The notes: generated by a model not told the origin, from the sequence alone. Positions 1 to 7,610 are shown, counted from the first letter of the stretch. The stretch is DNA of 64,000 nt from Clostridia bacterium (GCA_017613735.1 JAGADF010000001.1:46961-110960); one strand, 5' to 3'. Made by a program: numbers and translations.

Positions 1-1
1 G

Positions 2-1246
2 CCCACAGCTCCCGAGCAGTACATTAAAGACTGCTGGCTTCCTTACACAGACTCTGAAAAGCACGAAGACCTTTCAACAGTAATTAATGCTGAAGCTAAC
101 ACAACAAAGAAGAACGCTATCATCGGCTCTCTTGAAGATCCTGACGCTAAGGATGTTGCAGCTTACAACCAGGCTGCTGCCGAATGGCAGATGCCCGGTT
201 ACTCAGCTCTCTATGTTGCTGATATAGCTGATAAGCTTGATTACTACAATGATTATCTCATTCCGAGAGCATACTCAAAGAACTCTGCAGGCAGAGCTCA
301 GCTTGCTCAGGAAATCGCTTATGCACAGGCACAGAATTACAACGCAGCTGATTACACAGCTCGTTCATGGGCTCGCTATCAGACAGCTCTTACCGAAGCT
401 CAGGCAATCGGTAACAGCGATATGCAGTCCTATGTATTCCTTGCTAAGTACAACCTTCTTAAGGCTCAGAGAGATTTGAGACTTGTAGCTTATGACTATG
501 AGACTCAGGTCGGCTATGAAGGACTTCAGGCTCTTGTAGACCTTGCTGAAGGTATGTTCGCAAACGCTGCGTACTTCACAGCTGTTGACGGCACACTTGA
601 CACTGAGTGGACCGATCTTATTGAGGCACTTGGTTACACAGCAACATTCGGCACGGGTTCGGATGAATGGTCGATGGATCTTTACGCTAAGTCTGCTAAG
701 CAGCTTATGAGCGAAGAACTTGACACACGTTCGGCTCGCAACGAAGAAAGAGTTGAAAAGGTTACTGAAACTCTTCAGGCAGCTATTGACGCTCTTAAGT
801 GCACAATCGAAGTAATCAAGAACGACGCTACAACAAATGTTGACCAGGATATTAAGTACATTACAAACCTTACTCCCGGCACAATATTAGTTGAAAATGA
901 TGTTCGTACTCACGTTGCGGTTAGCAACAACGCCGCTACTCTTACAATAACAGGCGTAGGCGCTGGCAACGCATTCTTCGGTACGGGCACAAAGGTTGCT
1001 GCTACACTCAGCGGTATCCCGATTGCTAACTACTACATAGTAATCTACGGCGATATCAACGGTGATGACGTAATCGACGGTTTCGACGCAGTTAAAGCTG
1101 ACAGAAAGCTTTCAGGCGGTCTTACCACCTTAACAGCTCCTCAGATTAAGGCTGCTGACGCGACTAAGGACGGCGTATTTGAAATTGCTGACGTTTCGGC
1201 AATCATCAGTGCAGCTGCCGGTAATACAGATATTAACCAGGCATAA
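2..1246 (+). CDS. dockerin-type secreted protein, 5' end outside window
   Basis: The frame is open from base 2, so this is the C-terminal part of a longer protein whose start lies upstream. The visible 414 residues are mostly helical and rich in Ala, Gln and Tyr, resembling the FIVAR-like three-helix spacers of large surface proteins. The last ~70 residues hold two calcium-loop repeats typical of type I dockerin: GDINGDDVIDGFDAVKADRKL and ADATKDGVFEIADVSAII. Dockerins bind cohesins on scaffoldins or the cell surface. No catalytic domain is visible in this fragment. The ATG at 191 is internal to the open frame, so it should not be taken as the start. The next gene is another dockerin protein, which suggests a cluster of secreted partners. 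Confidence 0.8.
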   Translation, partial: PTAPEQYIKDCWLPYTDSEKHEDLSTVINAEANTTKKNAIIGSLEDPDAKDVAAYNQAAAEWQMPGYSALYVADIADKLDYYNDYLIPRAYSKNSAGRAQLAQEIAYAQAQNYNAADYTARSWARYQTALTEAQAIGNSDMQSYVFLAKYNLLKAQRDLRLVAYDYETQVGYEGLQALVDLAEGMFANAAYFTAVDGTLDTEWTDLIEALGYTATFGTGSDEWSMDLYAKSAKQLMSEELDTRSARNEERVEKVTETLQAAIDALKCTIEVIKNDATTNVDQDIKYITNLTPGTILVENDVRTHVAVSNNAATLTITGVGAGNAFFGTGTKVAATLSGIPIANYYIVIYGDINGDDVIDGFDAVKADRKLSGGLTTLTAPQIKAADATKDGVFEIADVSAIISAAAGNTDINQA

Positions 1247-1298
1247 TTAAATTAGTTTAATTCAGCAGTGTACTTTTGAAGAGTACATTCTAGACACT

Positions 1299-1346
1299 CT
1301 TTCCGGGTTTTATCGGGAGTGGGGCAACTCACTCCCGTGTGGAAAG
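1299..1346 (+). other. structured 5' leader (nested hairpin) before the second dockerin gene
   Basis: Outer stem CTTTCC (1299-1304) pairs with GGAAAG (1341-1346). Inside it an 8-bp perfect stem, CGGGAGTG (1314-1321) with CACTCCCG (1330-1337), closes an 8-nt loop. No U-tract follows, so it is not a standard terminator. It may be a leader RNA, a processing or stability element, or the end of the upstream transcript. It matches no riboswitch consensus I know. Confidence 0.45.
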
Positions 1347-1387
1347 GGGCTCGGTCAGAGTTACAGAATATTAAGGAGGCAAAATTA

Positions 1388-2419
1388 ATGTCTAAAACAA
1401 GAAAAATTTTAAGCATTGTTCTTGCTGTTGTTATGGCATTCAGCGTTTTCTCAATTTGCACATTCGCTGATACAGATACAGCAACTTGGACAGTCGAAGT
1501 TACAAACACAGATGGCTCTGCGCTTCCCGCATCCATCCCCACAGGCACAATCGTAAAGGTTACTGTTAAGCTTCAGACAAACTTCTATGTCGGCACAGTA
1601 GGTCTTCCCGTTTATTTCTCAGAGGCTTTTGAGTATGTAGATGGTTCAAAGGTTCAGGCAGAGATTTACGGCGCAGGCGCAACCCGTTTCGGATTTAACG
1701 ACAACTTTGATGCAGGCACAGGCTATAATGCTGTAATGGCAGTATACGTTCCCAATTCGGGCGCTGCAGGCGTAGCCTCACCGATTTATTCAACAGCTAC
1801 AACAATTCTTACATTCAACCTTGAAGCTGTTTCAGAGGCTTCGGCAGCTGAAGTTAAGCTTGACGCTTCAAAGCAGAAGTCAGCTTCCAACATCGGCGGT
1901 CCGTTCTATTGCGGTTCACGCGCTACATCGGATGTTAATACTGACGAAACAACAACCGGCCAGACATTCAATGTTCCCGCAGCTACAACAATCGTAATTG
2001 CTAACGCAGCTGCTACTCCTGTTCTTTCAGGTATTGACACAGGCTATGTTGATGATGTTAACGGCTATGTTTATGGTATTCCCGTAGGTGAAGATGCTGC
2101 TGATTATTTTGAAGTTGAAAACGGCACATTTGACGTAAGCGGAACAGCAACAGGCGAAACACTTACTGTTTATGATTCAAACGACAACGTATATGCTACT
2201 TATACTGTTATCATCTTCGGTGACGTTGATGGTAGTGGTGACGTAACACTTTTGGATGAAGAGATTGTCTACGGTGGCGCAAGTGGTGTTGACATCAGTG
2301 ATGATGTAGTATTCTTCGCTGCGGATGTTGACGCTAGCGGCGACATTACACTTTTGGATGATGAAATTGTTTATGGTGGAGCTAGTGGCTTGGATGTTAC
2401 AGTTAACCCCTACGTTTAA
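1388..2419 (+). CDS. secreted dockerin protein with possible cohesin-like domain
   Basis: 343 residues. ATG at 1388 is chosen because it follows TAAGGAGG at good spacing; an in-frame ATG at 1319 would run through a hairpin and give no signal peptide. Residues 1-27 form a Sec signal (KTRKILSIVLAVVMAF, then CTFA-D cleavage). Residues ~30-180 look like a beta-sandwich with a cohesin/CBM-like stretch (VKVTVKLQTNFYVGTVGLPV), which is only a resemblance. The C-terminus carries two near-identical dockerin loops, GDVDGSGDVTLLDEEIVYGG and ADVDASGDITLLDDEIVYGG, with Asp/Ser calcium ligands. No enzyme motif is seen. The signal peptide resembles that of the next gene, indicating related surface proteins. 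The function is probably structural or cell-surface attachment. Confidence 0.8.
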   Translation: MSKTRKILSIVLAVVMAFSVFSICTFADTDTATWTVEVTNTDGSALPASIPTGTIVKVTVKLQTNFYVGTVGLPVYFSEAFEYVDGSKVQAEIYGAGATRFGFNDNFDAGTGYNAVMAVYVPNSGAAGVASPIYSTATTILTFNLEAVSEASAAEVKLDASKQKSASNIGGPFYCGSRATSDVNTDETTTGQTFNVPAATTIVIANAAATPVLSGIDTGYVDDVNGYVYGIPVGEDAADYFEVENGTFDVSGTATGETLTVYDSNDNVYATYTVIIFGDVDGSGDVTLLDEEIVYGGASGVDISDDVVFFAADVDASGDITLLDDEIVYGGASGLDVTVNPYV

Positions 2420-2435
2420 TTAAGATTTCATCAAC

Positions 2436-2467
2436 TCTGCTCTGAGCTTTTCGGAGCTCGGAGCAGA
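2436..2467 (+). terminator. hairpin after dockerin gene
   Basis: TCTGCTCTGAGCT (2436-2448) pairs with AGCTCGGAGCAGA (2455-2467) with one T-G mismatch position. The tail is only weakly U-rich, so it is a possible but imperfect intrinsic terminator. Confidence 0.5.
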
Positions 2468-2505
2468 TGTTCACGAAATTTTCACATTTAAATCCTGAAA
2501 AGTTA

Positions 2506-2534
2506 TTGACAACGGTACAATAATTTGCTATTAT
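2506..2534 (+). promoter_or_regulatory. sigma-A promoter for the 2600 gene
   Basis: TTGACA (2506-2511), 17-bp spacer, TATTAT (2529-2534), with TG one base upstream of the -10 (extended -10). It lies 66 bp before the ATG at 2600. Confidence 0.8.
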
Positions 2535-2599
2535 AGTATCGCTAAATAGTCAAATACCGTTTTTTTACGGATATTTCAGGTAATGGAGGAAAGATTACA

Positions 2600-3940
2600 A
2601 TGAAAAACACAAAAAAAATACTTAGTGTTGTTCTTGCTGTAGTTATGGCTCTCACCGCTTTTTCGATAGTTTCATTTGCAGCTATAACAGTTACAAGCAA
2701 CTCTTCTGAGGTTGATGGAGCAATAAACGTTAAGCTTGAAGTTGTTCAGGTTACTGAAACACCGGAAGATAGCGAGTCTGGTGAGGTTTATACAGCAGAT
2801 AATAATGACATTTATGCTGTTACGTTATATGCTAAAGTAGCTGCTCCTTATGGAATTAAGACATTTAGAACATGTGTTAAGTATGACAATTCAAAGTTTG
2901 AGCCTATAATGTCATATGACGGTGTTGATCTTCTTGTTGGTGAAGATTTCTATAACAACACAATGGAATTTGGCACAAGGATTATATCTTATGGTCCCCA
3001 GTTTGACGACAAAAACTTCTACGATGCAGACGGTAATATTGTTTCAGGAGCAAGTGCAGCAGTAGTAAGTGGCCTTGGCAAAACTAAAACAGCAGTTCAA
3101 AAGAAGTTTGAGTGTGCTATTGATGGTGAAAGCACATATTATAGCGATAGTTACGGTGTTATGCTTTGCGAAATGGTTGGCAAACAGGCAAACAAAGGAG
3201 CTTTCCTTAACACAGTTAACGGTAGACTTATTAACAATGATTACGTAGAGCTCTTTACAATCTATTTCCAGAGACAGGTTGCTGAAAGTGCAGTTTACGG
3301 TCAGTCACTTGGCTTTATGGTTGATGAAGTTAAGTCATTTGATAACGATGATGTTGTTTGTTCGTCAGGTAACCCCGGTTATACAAAGGGTGAAGCTGTT
3401 ACATCGATTCCTATGAACTTCGTTTCAAATGCAGTTGAAGCTGCTGTTAAGCCTCTTGTAAGTCTTACAGCTGGTTATGGTGCTAAGTCACAGCAGATCG
3501 CTTTCAACAGCGCAACATCTGTTGACTATCGTTTCGTAGCTCAGTTCTCAACGACTGCTTTCCCGATTACTTATGATGAGAGCACAGAGAAGATTACAGC
3601 TACGGATATCGACGAAGTCGGTTTCGTTATGACTAAGGTTGGCGAGGGCGACGCAGCAACAATCGCAGCTATGTCTGCAGCTGATGTCGCAGCTCTTTCA
3701 AAGACTGAAGGCACATACCGTAAGGTTTGGACCACAAAGATTTCTACAGATATGGCTGGCGGCGCAGCTTTCGCATTCTCATGCAGAATCGCGGGTATCA
3801 CAGTTACAGGCGGCGTAGTTTCTGCAGAATATATTGCTGTTCCCTATGTAATTTCAAGCGGCGCTATCACCTTCGGTCAGGCAATGCAGAGCGGCGTTCA
3901 GGCAAGATATGACGCATACCACGTTCAGGCAGGTTTCTAA
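2600..3940 (+). CDS. secreted protein of unknown function
   Basis: 446 residues; ATG after GGAGGAAAG. Residues 1-27 are a clear Sec signal (TKKILSVVLAVVMALTAF, SFA-A cleavage) closely matching that of the preceding gene. The mature part is beta-rich. A stretch near residues 70-100 (YAVTLYAKVAAPYGIKTFR) has the look of a cohesin- or Ig-like sandwich, but I do not recognise a family. No dockerin, LPXTG sorting motif, SLH repeat or catalytic motif is visible, so how it stays on or leaves the cell is unclear. It has its own strong promoter and probably forms a single-gene unit. Codon choice changes around 3420, with more C- and G-ending codons after it; this may reflect a separate C-terminal domain. 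Confidence 0.6.
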   Translation: MKNTKKILSVVLAVVMALTAFSIVSFAAITVTSNSSEVDGAINVKLEVVQVTETPEDSESGEVYTADNNDIYAVTLYAKVAAPYGIKTFRTCVKYDNSKFEPIMSYDGVDLLVGEDFYNNTMEFGTRIISYGPQFDDKNFYDADGNIVSGASAAVVSGLGKTKTAVQKKFECAIDGESTYYSDSYGVMLCEMVGKQANKGAFLNTVNGRLINNDYVELFTIYFQRQVAESAVYGQSLGFMVDEVKSFDNDDVVCSSGNPGYTKGEAVTSIPMNFVSNAVEAAVKPLVSLTAGYGAKSQQIAFNSATSVDYRFVAQFSTTAFPITYDESTEKITATDIDEVGFVMTKVGEGDAATIAAMSAADVAALSKTEGTYRKVWTTKISTDMAGGAAFAFSCRIAGITVTGGVVSAEYIAVPYVISSGAITFGQAMQSGVQARYDAYHVQAGF

Positions 3941-4002
3941 TTTGATTAATAACAAATCAAATGCCTACTTGCAGGAAAAATTATGAATCTCCAAATTTCC
4001 TA

Positions 4003-4031
4003 TTGACAGAATTCGAAATTGGTGATATTAT
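4003..4031 (+). promoter_or_regulatory. strong promoter of the peptide cassette
   Basis: TTGACA (4003-4008), 17-bp spacer, TATTAT (4026-4031), with an extended -10 TG at 4023-4024. Near consensus, so high expression of the short peptide gene is expected. Confidence 0.85.
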
Positions 4032-4040
4032 ATCATCAAT

Positions 4041-4099
4041 CTCCCAAATTGGTCCGGGTAATCCGGGCGACGGTGAAATACCCGCCTGGTGATTTGGAG
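4041..4099 (+). other. structured leader RNA upstream of the peptide gene
   Basis: CTCCCAAAT (4041-4049) pairs with ATTTGGAG (4092-4099) with one bulged C. An inner stem CGGGTA (4055-4060) pairs with TACCCG (4079-4084) around an 18-nt loop. The fold begins about 10 nt after the -10 element, so it would be the very 5' end of the mRNA. I do not recognise a riboswitch class. Confidence 0.45.
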
Positions 4100-4141
4100 A
4101 AACGTATGTGTGATTATTGTTTGAAAGGAGCTTGTTCAGCT

Positions 4142-4264
4142 ATGAAACAGTATAAGGCACCTGATTTTGAAGTTGCTCTTTTTGAGGTTGAAGACGTTAT
4201 CGCTGATAACTTTAATTCAACACCTATCGGTGGCGGCGATCCCGAACCCGGTACATGGTATTAA
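4142..4264 (+). CDS. 40-residue putative RiPP precursor or secreted peptide
   Basis: ATG at 4142 follows GAAAGGAG (4127-4134); an in-frame upstream extension to 4019 would overlap the promoter and is rejected. The N-terminal part (MKQYKAPDFEVALFEVEDVI) has the Y-x-x-P...E-V-x-x-F...D-V-I pattern seen in short leader-like peptides of Clostridia. The C-terminal part (NSTPIGGGDPEPGTWY) has Ser26, Thr27, Thr38, a Gly-Gly-Gly and an aromatic end. There is no Cys, so it is not a lanthipeptide or sactipeptide. It sits first in a cassette with a PqqD-like protein (peptide-leader binding fold) and a kinase-like protein, which is the main reason to call it a precursor. Family knowledge supports a leader/core split; where cleavage occurs is not visible. 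Confidence 0.6.
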   Translation: MKQYKAPDFEVALFEVEDVIADNFNSTPIGGGDPEPGTWY

Positions 4265-4293
4265 TAAATCAGGGTAGTTAAATAATAATATCG

Positions 4294-4319
4294 CAGGGGG
4301 TTTCTTTTGAGACCCCCTG
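4294..4319 (+). other. stable hairpin after the peptide gene
   Basis: CAGGGGGT (4294-4301) pairs with ACCCCCTG (4312-4319), loop of 10 nt, no U-tract. It is likely a 3' stability or processing hairpin protecting the peptide mRNA. A further small stem GGTGC/GCACC lies at 4331-4343. Confidence 0.6.
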
Positions 4320-4347
4320 TTGGTAGTTATGGTGCTTTGCACCGTGC

Positions 4348-4377
4348 AGAGCAGATTAGTCTGCTCTTTATTTTTTT
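4348..4377 (+). terminator. intrinsic terminator between peptide and processing genes
   Basis: AGAGCAGA (4348-4355), TTAG loop, TCTGCTCT (4360-4367), then TTATTTTTTT. It is a textbook terminator, ending only about 10 bases before the next start codon. Downstream genes show no promoter of their own, so they probably depend on readthrough, giving a high peptide-to-enzyme ratio. Confidence 0.85.
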
Positions 4378-4386
4378 GAGTTGATT

Positions 4387-5130
4387 ATGGAATATTTCTC
4401 TTTCGCAAAACTGAATGTCGCTATGAACTGCCGTTATCCGATGCTCAAGGAACGAAGCAGAAAATATCTTCTGCCCTCCTGTGAAAATATAACGGCGGAC
4501 ATTGAAGTTGACGTAACGTCCGACATTATCGACAAGTATGAAAAAACCGCGTCCAAGGGCGTTACCCGCGATATGATTGAATACGCTCTTGCGGGAGAAA
4601 TGTTCTACAGACGGCTTTTAAGCTTTGACGGAATGCTTTTGCATTCGTCGGTTGTCGAATACAACAAAAAGGCGTATCTTTTTTCCGCCAACAGCGGAGT
4701 GGGCAAGTCTACCCATACCCATCTCTGGCTTAAATATATTGAAGGCACAAATATTATTAATGACGACAAGCCTGCAATAAGACTTGTCGACGGCGTTTAT
4801 AATGCTTTCGGTACTCCGTTCAGCGGTAAATGCGACGAAAGTATGAATATAGGCGTACCCGTAGGCGCGATTTGTTTTATTGAACGCGCAACCGAAAATA
4901 AAATCAGAAAAATATCTCCGACGGAAATTGTTCCGCTTATTTATCAGCAGACGACTCAGCCTATTGCGTCGCCCAAGCACATGGACATTCTGTTCGGATT
5001 TCTTGACGGGCTTTTAAGAAACGTACCCGTATATAAACTGTCGTGCGATATTTCGCGCGAAGCCGTAAAGACCTCTTTTGAAGAACTGACCGGCGAAAAA
5101 TTTCCAAAGGAGAATGACAATGAAGATTAA
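4387..5130 (+). CDS. HPr kinase-like P-loop protein of peptide cassette
   Basis: 247 residues. The Walker A motif SANSGVGKSTHTHLW, preceded by LLHSSVVEY, and the later NDDKPAI are typical of the HPr kinase/phosphorylase-like family (HprK C-terminal fold) found in RiPP and related clusters. Those relatives phosphorylate Ser or Thr on precursor peptides, as in paeninodin-type lasso loci. The N-terminal domain of true HprK is absent, and no HPr partner is near. ATG at 4387 is used (TTG at 4381 is also possible); there is no strong Shine-Dalgarno because the start abuts the terminator, which fits low or coupled expression. The 3' end overlaps the PqqD gene. A plausible substrate is the 40-residue peptide, which carries Ser26/Thr27/Thr38; this is inference. 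Confidence 0.75.
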   Translation: MEYFSFAKLNVAMNCRYPMLKERSRKYLLPSCENITADIEVDVTSDIIDKYEKTASKGVTRDMIEYALAGEMFYRRLLSFDGMLLHSSVVEYNKKAYLFSANSGVGKSTHTHLWLKYIEGTNIINDDKPAIRLVDGVYNAFGTPFSGKCDESMNIGVPVGAICFIERATENKIRKISPTEIVPLIYQQTTQPIASPKHMDILFGFLDGLLRNVPVYKLSCDISREAVKTSFEELTGEKFPKENDNED

Positions 5131-5386
5131 AGAAGGCTTTATGCTTCAGAGCGTAGCCGGAAGCAACGTTGTTGTACCCATAGGCGCGACCGCGCTGAGC
5201 TTTCGCGGAATGCTCACCCTTAACGAAATCGGCGCATTCGTCTGGAAGGCGCTTGAAACGGACAATACTCCGGAAAAAATCGCCGAGGAAATAGTTAAGG
5301 AATATGAGGTCGATTTTGAAACTGCGCTTAATGATGTCAACGCCTTTGTTGACAAGCTCAGGGAAAAGGATTTTATCGAGGAATAA
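5120..5386 (+). CDS. PqqD-family peptide-binding protein
   Basis: 88 residues, the usual length for stand-alone PqqD-type RiPP recognition elements. The central region (TLNEIGAFVWKALETDNT) with the following three-helix bundle and DVNAFVDKLREKDFIEE matches PqqD. These proteins bind the leader of a precursor peptide and deliver it to a modifying enzyme. ATG at 5120 is preferred to 5114 because AAAGGAG at 5106-5112 then has a 7-nt spacer. It overlaps the end of the kinase-like gene by 11 bases and its own stop shares one base with the next start (TAATG), showing translational coupling. Its presence is the strongest sign that the cassette acts on a peptide. Confidence 0.85.
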   Translation: MKIKEGFMLQSVAGSNVVVPIGATALSFRGMLTLNEIGAFVWKALETDNTPEKIAEEIVKEYEVDFETALNDVNAFVDKLREKDFIEE

Positions 5387-5859
5387 TGGAAGAAAACAAG
5401 AAAAAGGTCCGGCTCTCCCAGATGCTGCCTCTTATTGAGGAAAAGCTTTCATCGGGAGGCGAGATCTCAATTCCGGTTACGGGAGTGAGCATGAATCCCA
5501 CGCTTAAAGCGGGCAGGGATTACGTTGTTCTCGAAAAGGCGCCGGACAAGCTTAAAAAATACGATATTCCCCTCTGCAGGCGTGACGACGGCAGCTTCGT
5601 GCTTCACCGCGTCGTCGGCGAGGATGAAAACGGATATATTCTTCTCGGCGATAATCAAAAGGATAAGGAATACGGAATAAGACACGATATGATTGTCGGT
5701 CTTACGGTCGCCGTTGAACGCGACGGCAAACGGATTCCCGTAAAAAGCCTTCGCTATAAGCCCAACGGAGTTTTCCGCGACGAGATTTATTATATGCGAA
5801 AGGCAAAATACCGCGTCAAAAAAACAATTTGGAAAATAGTAAATGGCAAAAAAGACTGA
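5386..5859 (+). CDS. soluble S24/S26-like Ser/His peptidase
   Basis: 157 residues. The motif TGVSMNPTL supplies a Ser nucleophile (Ser35), and FVLHRVVG places a His (His74) where classical bacterial signal peptidase I has Lys. This matches the Ser/His type of SipW or ER signal peptidases. A later LLGDN block is also family-typical. There is no N-terminal membrane segment, unlike signal peptidase I, so it is likely cytoplasmic. In this cassette it may cut the precursor peptide, since the ABC exporter lacks a C39 protease domain; a related family role is LexA/UmuD-like self-cleavage, but no DNA-binding domain is seen. The stop overlaps the exporter start by 17 bases. Confidence 0.7.
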   Translation: MEENKKKVRLSQMLPLIEEKLSSGGEISIPVTGVSMNPTLKAGRDYVVLEKAPDKLKKYDIPLCRRDDGSFVLHRVVGEDENGYILLGDNQKDKEYGIRHDMIVGLTVAVERDGKRIPVKSLRYKPNGVFRDEIYYMRKAKYRVKKTIWKIVNGKKD

Positions 5860-7534
5860 AAACAAGTTGAAAATCAAAGATAAGAAAAAGGCCAACAGCT
5901 TTGTGCTTTTCGCTGTAAAAAAGCGAATTCCCGCATTGCTGGGTCTTGTTTTGTCTGACGCTGTCAGCTCGGTGTGCGCCGTGTCTACTGCGCTTATTGC
6001 GAAATACGTTATTAACGCCGCGATTGAAAAGGACATTGACACCTTCAAGTACCTGATTATTCTTGCGGGAGTATTTATTGCCGAAATAGTTTTGCATATG
6101 CTTTCGACTCATCTCAAGGTCGTTCTTAACGGCAGACTTGTGATGGATTATAAGACGAGAGTTTTCTCTTCAATTTTCGATAAAGACTATACTATTATAA
6201 ATACATATCACAGCGGCGAGCTTTTAAACAGGCTTTCAAGTGATGTCGGAGTTGTCGCAGACGGAATTTCAAATTCCGTCCCTCAGCTTGTTTCGTTTAC
6301 TACAAGGCTTATCACAGCTATAGTTATAATGTTAAGTATTGACAAGGGCTTTGTCGGCGTGCTTCTTCTTGTCGGTATTATCTGTGTCGCGATTTCCGTT
6401 GTTTTCAGAAAACCGTTGAAGACGAGACATAAGGCGGTCCAGGCGGCCCAGGGCAAGCTTCGCTCGTTTATGCAGGAAAGCATTGAGAGCATGCTCGTCG
6501 TAAAGGTTTTCGGAATAAAGAACAAAATCAACGACAGGTCAAATGAGCTTCAGAAGGAGCATTATAAAAAGAGGCTGCGTAAAAACTATATTACCATTCT
6601 CGCTTCCACGGGACTTGGGGTTTTCTTCGTAGCCGGATATGCTACGGCTCTTGCGTGGTGTTCGGTCAGGCTTTATAAGGGCGAGCTTTCACCCGGCGAC
6701 CTGACTGCGATACTTCAGTTAGTTAATCAGATTCAGACTCCGCTTGTAATGATAGCGGGTATTATTCCCGCATATTTTAACGTATTTGCATCCGCCGAAA
6801 GACTTATCGAAATTGAAGATGTTAAGGACGAAGCGGTTAAGAATACGGATGATATTGATTTCAACAACCTTTCAGATACGTTTAAAGATATAAGATTCGA
6901 AAACGTAACCTTCAGGTATGACCGCGACATAGTGCTCGAAAATGCGGACTTCACCGTAAACCGTGGCGATTTTATTGCAATTACGGGTATTTCCGGCATA
7001 GGCAAGAGTACGCTGTTCAAAATTATGCTCGGCGTTCTTGAACCTGAAGAGGGCTGCGTTTATATTGACGCCGACAAGGCTTATTATTCCGATATTAAAA
7101 CGCGTAGACTGTTTTCATATGTTCCGCAGGGCAATATGCTTTTCAGCGGCACGATAAGAGACAATATTGCGTTTGTCAAATCAGACGCGACGGACGAAGA
7201 GATTATGAACGCCGCTCATCTCGCCTGCGCGGATGAATTTATTAATGAGCTTCCCGAAGGGCTTGACACGGTTATAGGCGAAAAGGGTCACGGGCTGTCC
7301 GAAGGTCAGGTTCAGAGAATCGCCGTTGCGCGCGCTCTTCTCTGCAATTCCGATATTGTTCTTCTGGATGAGGCGACGAGCGCTCTTGACGAACAGACCG
7401 AGAAAAGCCTCCTTGAAAACATCCGGGGAATTAAGGGCGTTACCTGCATTATTATTTCTCATAAAGCGGCGGTGCTTGATATATGCAACCGCGAAATAAG
7501 GATTGAAGATAAGAAAATTATTGAGAAACAATAA
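5843..7534 (+). CDS. ABC exporter (permease-ATPase fusion) of peptide cassette
   Basis: 563 residues. An N-terminal exporter membrane domain of about six helices (residues ~25-320) is followed by an ATPase: Walker A TGISGIGKST, Q-loop in VPQGNML, signature LSEGQVQRIAVARAL (Glu instead of the usual Gly), Walker B DIVLLDEATSALD, and a switch His in IIISHKAAV. No C39 bacteriocin peptidase domain precedes the helices, so leader removal must be done elsewhere. It is a half-transporter and should work as a homodimer in the membrane. As last gene of the cassette, it probably exports the mature 40-residue-derived peptide. There is no clear terminator before the next promoter at 7542. Confidence 0.85.
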   Translation: MAKKTENKLKIKDKKKANSFVLFAVKKRIPALLGLVLSDAVSSVCAVSTALIAKYVINAAIEKDIDTFKYLIILAGVFIAEIVLHMLSTHLKVVLNGRLVMDYKTRVFSSIFDKDYTIINTYHSGELLNRLSSDVGVVADGISNSVPQLVSFTTRLITAIVIMLSIDKGFVGVLLLVGIICVAISVVFRKPLKTRHKAVQAAQGKLRSFMQESIESMLVVKVFGIKNKINDRSNELQKEHYKKRLRKNYITILASTGLGVFFVAGYATALAWCSVRLYKGELSPGDLTAILQLVNQIQTPLVMIAGIIPAYFNVFASAERLIEIEDVKDEAVKNTDDIDFNNLSDTFKDIRFENVTFRYDRDIVLENADFTVNRGDFIAITGISGIGKSTLFKIMLGVLEPEEGCVYIDADKAYYSDIKTRRLFSYVPQGNMLFSGTIRDNIAFVKSDATDEEIMNAAHLACADEFINELPEGLDTVIGEKGHGLSEGQVQRIAVARALLCNSDIVLLDEATSALDEQTEKSLLENIRGIKGVTCIIISHKAAVLDICNREIRIEDKKIIEKQ

Positions 7535-7541
7535 AAAAATC

Positions 7542-7570
7542 TTGTGAAAATGGAATTAGTCTGCTATAAT
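7542..7570 (+). promoter_or_regulatory. promoter of the tyrosine kinase gene
   Basis: TTGTGA (7542-7547), 17 bp, TATAAT (7565-7570), with extended -10 TGC. About 40 bp before the start codon. Confidence 0.75.
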
Positions 7571-7610
7571 AAATCAGTAAAGCATTTTTTGGTTCTAAGG
7601 AGAGTTGGAA

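Noticed and set aside
4019-4264. 81-residue frame extending the peptide gene upstream
   Set aside because: It starts within the promoter between the -35 and -10 and crosses the structured leader; the ATG at 4142 has a proper ribosome site.
4142-7534. Lasso peptide or lanthipeptide locus
   Set aside because: No lasso cyclase (asparagine-synthetase-like), transglutaminase-like protease, LanM/LanB/LanC or Cys in the peptide is present, so only a general RiPP-like call is made.
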